This document shows positions 15,258 through 19,901 of a stretch of 19,901 nucleotides of DNA, one piece after another. Each line of letters starts with the position of its first letter. Position 1 is the first letter of the stretch. This stretch comes from Betaproteobacteria bacterium (lineage in GTDB: Bacteria; Pseudomonadota; Gammaproteobacteria; Burkholderiales; Casimicrobiaceae): positions 1 through 19,901 of the forward strand of contig JADIZG010000052.1 of the NCBI GenBank assembly GCA_016704895.1, given 5' to 3'. The notes beneath the pieces are model-generated. The model made no database searches, was not told the origin of the DNA, and saw only the letters and a program-made list of their open reading frames with translations. Both the position numbers and the translations under genes were made by a program.

Positions 15258-15758
15258 GCCTTTCGCATGCGGCGGGCCTAAGGCCACGAGGGTCGCGCGA
15301 CCATCCGCGCATTCGATCCAGCGCGCGTTCCAGAACGCGTAGTCCCGCAGCGACGAGACCATGCCGGCGCGCAGAGGATTGACGCACACGTATCGCGCGG
15401 CATCCTCGACCGACTCATCGCGGCGCAATGCCCGGTCGTGAAATCCCGGTTGCCAGACCGGCCCCGCCACATTTCCCAGGCGACCGATCGACCGGCTCGA
15501 ACGTCCCTTGAGTTCGTTCGCAGCGGAGGCGATGGACGACCTCCGCAACTCCACCAGCAGGTGCACATGGTCGGGCATGATCACCCACGCGAGCAGAATC
15601 CAGTGTCCTTCGCGCTCCGATCGCATGATCTCTCGCGCGACGACGCATGCCGCGGGGAAGTCAGCGAATATGGGCCGCCGACGGTGGGTCGCCGCGGTGA
15701 GCAGATAGACCTGACCTTCGATCGACCTGCGGCCGCGGCGCAATTCGTTGTACGACAT
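15159..15758 (-). CDS. REP-associated tyrosine transposase (RAYT, Y1/HUH family)
   Basis: This 199-residue frame starts MSYNELRRGR at 15758, a typical RAYT N-terminus. The frame upstream of it is only translated REP DNA. The metal-binding HUH motif is H64-V65-H66 in MPDHVHLLVEL. GPVWQPGFHDRALRRDE is the family signature. The catalytic tyrosine is Y123 in ARYVCVNPLRAG. All are intact, so it could be active. RAYTs nick single-stranded REP DNA at the GTxG head and are thought to spread REPs. The usual protein would end near WNARWIE (about residue 150). Here residues from about 168 are encoded by REP repeats (KGVGLKPDPQ-like), and the TGA stop falls in a REP loop. I see no clear ribosome site, suggesting low expression. 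Confidence 0.92.
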   Translation of the reverse strand: MSYNELRRGRRSIEGQVYLLTAATHRRRPIFADFPAACVVAREIMRSEREGHWILLAWVIMPDHVHLLVELRRSSIASAANELKGRSSRSIGRLGNVAGPVWQPGFHDRALRRDESVEDAARYVCVNPLRAGMVSSLRDYAFWNARWIECADGRATLVALGPPHAKGVGLKPDPQHARASCGSAFRPTGFAASMRKASG

Positions 15759-15851
15759 TGGCGGGTTGCGCGGATGGATCGGCGAGCATGGCTGCGTGTG
15801 CGTCGTGGCGCATTCGGCCGAACGACCGAGGGCATCCGGGAGCCTGGCGAT

Positions 15852-16363
15852 GCCGGCCTGAAGGCCGACAGTCGGGTCCTGTGGGTCGGCCTTCAGGCCG
15901 ACGCTCGGTGGGTCGGCCTTCAGGCCGACGGGGTTCATCCGCAGAAGGGCGTCGGGCTGAAGCCCGACCCACAAGGATGGCGCGGCGACTTCGCTGATTG
16001 GAAGGCGTCGGCCGGAAGGCCGACCCACAGGGCAGAGCGCGAAGTTGTGGGTCGGCCTTCAGGCCGCGGGTTCTCCGGAGCGGGCCGGCGAGCACCCGGC
16101 GGGTGGGTCGGCCTTCAGGCCGACAGGTTCATCCGCAGAAGGGCGTCGGGCTGAAGCCCGACCAAGGATGGCGCGGCCTATGCCTGAAGGCCACCCAGCG
16201 CATTGTGGGTCGGCCTTCAGGCCGACGGGGTTCATCCAGGAAGGCGTCGGGCTGAAGCCCGACCCACAAGGATGGCGCGGCGACTTCGCTGTCTGGAAGG
16301 CGTCGGCCTGAAGGCCGACCCACAGGGCAGAGCGCGAAGTTGTGGGTCGGCCTTCAGGCCGAC
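15852..16363. repeat. REP cluster 4, upstream of the RAYT gene, with amplified composite modules
   Basis: About 13 copies are visible: 15852 (partial), 15879, 15908, 15951 (alternative stem, inverted), 16007 (inverted, altered loop), 16047 (truncated end), 16103, 16145 (alternative, inverted), about 16180 (decayed), 16205, 16246 (alternative, inverted), 16302 (inverted) and 16342. A composite module of about 160 bp (15908-16067) recurs almost identically at 16205-16363, with a shorter, deleted version at 16103 to about 16200. The non-REP linkers (GTTCATCC..., AAGGATGGCGCGGCGACTTC, GGCAGAGCGCGAAGTT) are conserved between modules. Confidence 0.93.
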
Positions 16364-16382
16364 AGCTTTCGCGTCGAAGCAG

Positions 16383-16410
16383 TTGAACGCGCCGATTGCG
16401 CTACCATATT
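16383..16410 (+). promoter_or_regulatory. candidate sigma-70 promoter of grxD
   Basis: TTGAAC (16383-16388) and CATATT (16405-16410) are separated by 16 bases and lie 33 bases before the start of grxD. Each matches the consensus at four of six positions. It lies just outside the last REP. Confidence 0.4.
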
Positions 16411-16443
16411 CGGCCCGATGAGCAATCTCCGGAGCAAGACCCC

Positions 16444-16761
16444 ATGAGCGTCCAGGACAAGATCCGCGAGCAGGTCAAGGGCCACCGCGTGGTCCTCTAC
16501 ATGAAGGGCACGCCGCAGTTCCCGCAATGCGGCTTCTCGGCGACCGCCACCGAGATCCTCAAGCGCTGCGGCGTCGGCGATTTCTACAGCGTCAACGTGC
16601 TCGAGGACGCCGACATCCGCCAGGGCATCAAGGAATACGCGAACTGGCCGACGATCCCGCAGCTCTACGTCAACGGCGAGTTCGTCGGCGGCTGCGACAT
16701 CATGCGCGAGATGTACGCGAACGGCGAGCTGCAGCAGGCGCTCGGCACCAAGCCCGCCTGA
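16444..16761 (+). CDS. grxD: monothiol glutaredoxin, Grx4/GrxD type
   Basis: This is a 105-residue glutaredoxin, the normal length for bacterial GrxD. The start MSVQDKIREQVKGHRVVLYM at 16444 has GGAG nine bases upstream. An in-frame ATG at 16396 has no good ribosome site. The active site CGFS is at residues 29-32, preceded by KGTPQFPQ, and the glutathione-binding WPTIPQLYVNGEFVGGCDI follows. CGFS glutaredoxins bind a [2Fe-2S] cluster with glutathione and pass clusters to apoproteins or BolA partners in the cytoplasm. No isc, suf or bolA gene is in view, so it appears to be a single-gene unit. A small hairpin GGGTGC/GCACCC at 16807-16821 may mark its 3' end. Confidence 0.96.
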   Translation: MSVQDKIREQVKGHRVVLYMKGTPQFPQCGFSATATEILKRCGVGDFYSVNVLEDADIRQGIKEYANWPTIPQLYVNGEFVGGCDIMREMYANGELQQALGTKPA

Positions 16762-16999
16762 CGACGGACGGGCGAGTCGGTCGCGGCTCGCAGTATTGTT
16801 TGCGGCGGGTGCTCGGCACCCAGCGCCCGCCTGACCGCCTGACGCGTGTCGCCTGACGCGCGACGCGCCCGCGCCGTCGGCCGAGCGCGCTCCGCACATG
16901 ACTGCCAGCCCGTCCCGACGTCGCCGCGCCCCGGGCGGCGGAGGTTGACGCCCGCGCGCCCCCTCCGGACAATGCCCCCACCCTGACCTGGGGAGGGGA

Positions 17000-18481
17000 A
17001 TGATGCTCCGACGCATTGCCACCGCTGCGATCGCCGCAGTGCTGCTGTCCGCCACCGCAGCAACGCACGCCGCCACGCGCACCTGGTCCGGCGCCGTCAG
17101 CACGAACTGGGGTACCGCGATCAACTGGGCCGAGAGCGTCGTGCCGGTCAACGGCGACGACCTGGTCTTCCCCGACAGCCCGACGAACCGCACCTCGAAC
17201 AACAACATCGCGGGCCTGTCGGTCGCCTCGGTCACCGTCACGACGATGAACAGCGGCGCCGCCTACGACTACACCGGCAACGGCATCACGCTCACCGGGC
17301 CGATCACGTTCTCCAACCCCGGCGTCGGCACCGGCAGCGGCGACCCGAACTGGGCGATCCCGATCACGCTCGGCGCCTCGATCACGATGACCTCCGACGG
17401 GCGCGTCACGCCGTTCAACGCCACGATCGACCTCGGCGCGAACACGCTGACCATTGCCGGCAGCGGCGACCTCTGGCTCAGCGGCATCGTGTCGGGCACC
17501 GGCGGCATCACGAAGAACAGCGGCTCCGCGCTCCAGCTGTTCGCCGCGAACACCTACAGCGGCGCGACGCTCGTGAACTCGGGCTCGATCTTCGCGAGGC
17601 ACGCGACCGCGTTCGGGGCGAGCGCGACCGGCACCACGTTCGCGAACGGCGCGGGCCTCACCGTGCAGAGCGGCCCGTACACGCTGAGCGAGCCCCTCGT
17701 GTTCCAGGGGCCGGGCAACTACATCAACGCGTACAGCAACATCGAGCTCGCCGGCGCGATCTCGTTCGCGGGAACGCTGACCTACACCGCCTACGGTCCG
17801 GGGTCGATCAGCGGCACGGTCACGAGCAGCGGCACGCTTTCCAAGAACGGGGTGGACACGCTCTCGACGAGCGGCAACTGGCCCGCGTTCACCGGTGCGG
17901 TCAACGTCGTCGCCGGGGGATTCGCGCCGACCGGGACGTTCCCGGCCGCGGTCAACCTGTTCGCGCCCGCGTCGCTCTACGGCTACGGCACGACGGGGCT
18001 CCTCACGATCACCGGCGGGACGTTCGCGCCGGGCATCGCGACCTTCCAGTACTTCCGTCCCGCGGGTCTCGCCTCGTCGGGCGGGCAGCACAACCTGACG
18101 CTCGCGCCGGGCACCTCCGGGACCGACTACGACCAGATCCAGGTCACGGGGCCCGTCTCGCTCGGCGGCACGACGCTGGTGGTGACCTCGGCCGGCGCGC
18201 TGCCGATCGGCGGGTCGTACACGATCATCGACAACGACGGCGCGGACGCCGTGGTCGGGACCTACGCAGGCCTGCCCGAGGGAGCGCAGTTCACGATGTT
18301 CGCGAACACGTTCCAGATCACCTACGTCGGCAGCAGCGGCAACGACGTCGTGCTCACCGTGGTCGACCCGAACCCGCCTGCGCCAGCGACCCCGTCCACG
18401 CCGATCCCCGGCCCGGGCCCGTTGGCCCTGCTGCTCGGCGCTCTCGCACTCGTGCTCGCCGCGCGCCGACGCCTGCACTGA
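17000..18481 (+). CDS. secreted protein with autotransporter-associated beta-strand repeats and IPTL-like C-terminal tail
   Basis: This is a 493-residue exported protein. The signal peptide is MMLRRIATAAIAAVLLSATA, ending near ATHA (residue 24). The body is Gly/Thr/Ser-rich beta-solenoid-type sequence. A PATR-like repeat is seen near residues 166-197 (GTGGITKNSGSALQLFAANT) and a weaker one near 276-307 (SGTLSKNGVDTLS). No C-terminal outer-membrane barrel follows. Instead the protein ends with a Pro-rich linker, PIPGPGPLALLLGALALVLA and an Arg cluster (ARRRLH), the layout of an IPTL/PEP-CTERM sorting signal. GGAGG before tandem ATGs gives better spacing to the second ATG (17003), so the true start may be three bases later. 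It was probably made for the same sorting machinery as the protein at 2748. Function unknown. Confidence 0.85.
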   Translation: MMLRRIATAAIAAVLLSATAATHAATRTWSGAVSTNWGTAINWAESVVPVNGDDLVFPDSPTNRTSNNNIAGLSVASVTVTTMNSGAAYDYTGNGITLTGPITFSNPGVGTGSGDPNWAIPITLGASITMTSDGRVTPFNATIDLGANTLTIAGSGDLWLSGIVSGTGGITKNSGSALQLFAANTYSGATLVNSGSIFARHATAFGASATGTTFANGAGLTVQSGPYTLSEPLVFQGPGNYINAYSNIELAGAISFAGTLTYTAYGPGSISGTVTSSGTLSKNGVDTLSTSGNWPAFTGAVNVVAGGFAPTGTFPAAVNLFAPASLYGYGTTGLLTITGGTFAPGIATFQYFRPAGLASSGGQHNLTLAPGTSGTDYDQIQVTGPVSLGGTTLVVTSAGALPIGGSYTIIDNDGADAVVGTYAGLPEGAQFTMFANTFQITYVGSSGNDVVLTVVDPNPPAPATPSTPIPGPGPLALLLGALALVLAARRRLH

Positions 18482-18490
18482 CCGCCGCCA

Positions 18491-18508
18491 GCGCACTGTT
18501 CGGGTGCA
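18491..18508 (+). promoter_or_regulatory. upstream NtrC-like box
   Basis: GCACT-GTTCG-GGTGC (core 18493-18507) matches the NtrC dyad GCACC-N5-GGTGC at nine of ten positions and ends in the consensus A. The same single deviation (GCACT) occurs in a known enterobacterial glnA enhancer site. It is centred at 18500, about 119 bases before the predicted amt start of transcription. Confidence 0.72.
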
Positions 18509-18511
18509 ATT

Positions 18512-18530
18512 GCGCACCAGAACGGTGCGC
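18512..18530 (+). promoter_or_regulatory. downstream NtrC-like box
   Basis: GCGCACC-AGAAC-GGTGCGC is a perfect 7-bp dyad with a 5-base spacer. Its core GCACC-N5-GGTGC matches the NtrC consensus at all ten positions. It is centred at 18521, 21 bp (two helical turns) from the upstream box, as expected for a cooperative enhancer. Confidence 0.78.
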
Positions 18531-18592
18531 GCGCGCGAGCTTTCGTCGGATCGCGCTGCACGAAGTCCCATGAAATCAGCGGGCTGACGGCA

Positions 18593-18608
18593 TGGCATGC
18601 CGCCTGCT
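18593..18608 (+). promoter_or_regulatory. sigma-54 promoter of amt
   Basis: TGGCATG-CCGC-CTGCT fits the sigma-54 consensus TGGCACG-N4-TTGCW with two deviations. The invariant GG (18594-18595) and GC (18606-18607) have the required 10-base spacing. Transcription would start near 18619, giving a leader of about 95 bases to the amt ATG at 18714. The two NtrC-like boxes upstream support it. Confidence 0.8.
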
Positions 18609-18713
18609 CCCCTACGCGCCAATTCGGGCGCTCGCGCCCAAATCAGAGCGCAGGCGTGGCGCGCACGTGCCCCGACCGGCGTCGACGATCGACCCACCGC
18701 CACCGGGGACACC

Positions 18714-19901
18714 ATGGACGCACTGAAGTCCGGCAACGACACGCTGTTCATCCTGCTGGGCGCGATCATGGTGCTCGCCATGCACGCGGGCTTCGCCTTC
18801 CTCGAGCTCGGCACCGTGCGCAAGAAGAACCAGGTGAACGCGCTGGTGAAGATCCTCGTCGACTTCGCCGTCTCGACGGTCGCGTACTTCTTCATCGGCT
18901 ACTCGATCGCGTACGGCGTCAACTTCTTCACCGGCGCCGAAGCGCTCGCGCAGAAGAACGGCTACGACCTGGTCAAGTTCTTCTTCCTGCTCACGTTCGC
19001 CGCGGCGATCCCCGCGATCGTGTCGGGAGGCATCGCGGAGCGCGCGAAGTTCAACCCGCAGCTCGCCGCGACGTTCCTGCTCGTCGGATTCGTCTACCCG
19101 TTCTTCGAGGGCATCGCGTGGAACCAGCACTTCGGCGTCCAGGCGTGGATGAAGGCGACGTTCGGCGAGGAGTTCCACGACTTCGCCGGCAGCGTCGTCG
19201 TGCACGCGATGGGCGGCTGGATCGGGCTCGTCGCCGTGCTGCTGCTCGGCGCGCGCCGCGGGCGCTACTCGCGCGAGGGCGGCGTCTCCGCGCACCCGCC
19301 GTCGTCGATCCCGTTCCTCGCGCTCGGCGCCTGGGTGCTGTCGGTCGGCTGGTTCGGGTTCAACGTGATGAGCGCGCAGACGCTCGACAAGATCTCGGGC
19401 CTCGTCGCCGCGAACTCGCTGCTCGCGATGTCGGGCGGCATCATCGCGGCGTTCGTCGCGGGCCGCAACGACCCGGGCTTCGTCCACAACGGTCCGCTCG
19501 CGGGGCTCGTCGCCGTGTGCGCGGGATCGGACGTGATGCATCCGCTCGGCGCGCTCGCGACCGGGCTCGTCGCCGGCGCGCTGTTCGTGTTCCTGTTCAC
19601 CGTCACGCAGAACCGCTGGAAGATCGACGACGTGCTCGGCGTGTGGCCGCTGCACGGCGTGTGCGGCGCGTGGGGCGGCATCGCCGCCGGAATCTTCGGC
19701 TCGAAGGCGCTGGGCGGCTTAGGCGGCGTCGCGCTGGGCTCGCAGGTCGCGGGCACGCTCCTGGGGATCGCCGTCGCGTGCGTCGGCGCGCTGATCGTCT
19801 ACGGCTCGCTGAAGGCGGTCATGGGCCTGCGCCTCGATGCGGAGGAGGAGTTCAACGGCGCCGACCTCACGATCCACAAGATCAGCGCGACGCCGGATCG
19901 C
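18714..19901 (+). CDS. amt: ammonium transporter Amt (3' end beyond window)
   Basis: From the ATG at 18714 the frame stays open for 396 codons to the last base, so the stop lies just outside. The protein begins MDALKSGNDTLFILLGAIMV without an obvious cleaved signal peptide. It has the Amt/MEP/Rh motifs: HAGFAFLELGTVRKKNQVN early on, D156 in HDFAGSVVVHAMGG, pore histidines H164 and H314 (150 residues apart, as in E. coli AmtB H168 and H318), and WPLHGVCGAWGG. The tail EEEFNGADLTIHKIS is the cytoplasmic C-terminus that usually meets the PII protein GlnK. It carries ammonium across the inner membrane under nitrogen limitation. Two NtrC-like boxes and a sigma-54 promoter lie upstream. No glnK is seen on this side, and one could lie beyond the window. 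Confidence 0.96.
   Translation, partial: MDALKSGNDTLFILLGAIMVLAMHAGFAFLELGTVRKKNQVNALVKILVDFAVSTVAYFFIGYSIAYGVNFFTGAEALAQKNGYDLVKFFFLLTFAAAIPAIVSGGIAERAKFNPQLAATFLLVGFVYPFFEGIAWNQHFGVQAWMKATFGEEFHDFAGSVVVHAMGGWIGLVAVLLLGARRGRYSREGGVSAHPPSSIPFLALGAWVLSVGWFGFNVMSAQTLDKISGLVAANSLLAMSGGIIAAFVAGRNDPGFVHNGPLAGLVAVCAGSDVMHPLGALATGLVAGALFVFLFTVTQNRWKIDDVLGVWPLHGVCGAWGGIAAGIFGSKALGGLGGVALGSQVAGTLLGIAVACVGALIVYGSLKAVMGLRLDAEEEFNGADLTIHKISATPDR

Larger units (their letters stand above)
14950..16363. mobile_element. REPtron: RAYT transposase gene flanked by REP clusters
   Basis: A REP-associated tyrosine transposase gene (15159-15758, reverse) is bordered on both sides by dense REP clusters in both orientations, the standard layout of a RAYT/REP system. 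The palindromes have a GTGG tetranucleotide head, comparable to the GTAG/GGAG heads known for RAYT substrates. I see no IS-type terminal repeats or target-site duplications, consistent with RAYTs being domesticated single-copy transposases that act on REPs rather than moving as an IS. Confidence 0.85.

Noticed and set aside
18491..18530. Single hairpin terminator after the gene ending at 18481
   Set aside because: The two halves pair as a stem only because both are copies of the same dyad. Each copy is better explained as an NtrC box, there is no T-run, and a sigma-54 promoter lies downstream at suitable distance.

Overview
The window is about 20 kb of high-GC bacterial DNA. No rRNA or marker gene is present, so taxonomy is an inference. 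The gene types (CbpA/CbpM, CspA-like cold-shock protein, monothiol glutaredoxin, Amt with an NtrC/sigma-54 control region, IPTL-like C-terminal sorting tails, Lys/Ala-rich histone H1-like protein) fit a betaproteobacterium, probably Burkholderiales or a relative.

Left part (1-6640): the 3' end of a CsbD-like gene, a small unknown gene, and a reverse-strand cbpA-cbpM pair in which the DnaJ-type cbpA carries at least four frame changes while cbpM stays open. About 1 kb without a convincing gene follows. Then comes a 1276-residue secreted repeat protein ending in an IPTL/PEP-CTERM-like sorting tail.

Middle (6641-14935): a reverse-strand cold-shock gene with its terminator and AT-rich promoter, then a reverse-strand single-domain MetE-like methyltransferase. 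On the forward strand is a D-2-hydroxyacid dehydrogenase followed by a CUT1-type ABC importer: ATPase, Tat-exported binding protein and two permeases. A long compound stem-loop and a histone H1-like gene interrupt the importer between the binding protein and the permeases.

REP system (7131-8776 and 14950-16363): about 36 copies of a short palindrome with a GTGG head are spread over four clusters. Two of the clusters flank an intact REP-associated tyrosine transposase (RAYT). Two stem versions differ by a compensatory base-pair change, and the clusters next to the RAYT contain larger duplicated modules. This is the most distinctive system in the window: a RAYT 'REPtron' whose repeats have also accumulated around the metE-like gene about 6 kb away.

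Right part (16383-19901): a monothiol glutaredoxin (grxD), a second secreted protein with beta-strand (PATR-like) repeats and an IPTL-like tail, and an Amt ammonium transporter that runs off the window. Upstream of amt are two NtrC-like boxes 21 bp apart and a GG-N10-GC sigma-54 promoter, so its nitrogen regulation can be read from the DNA.
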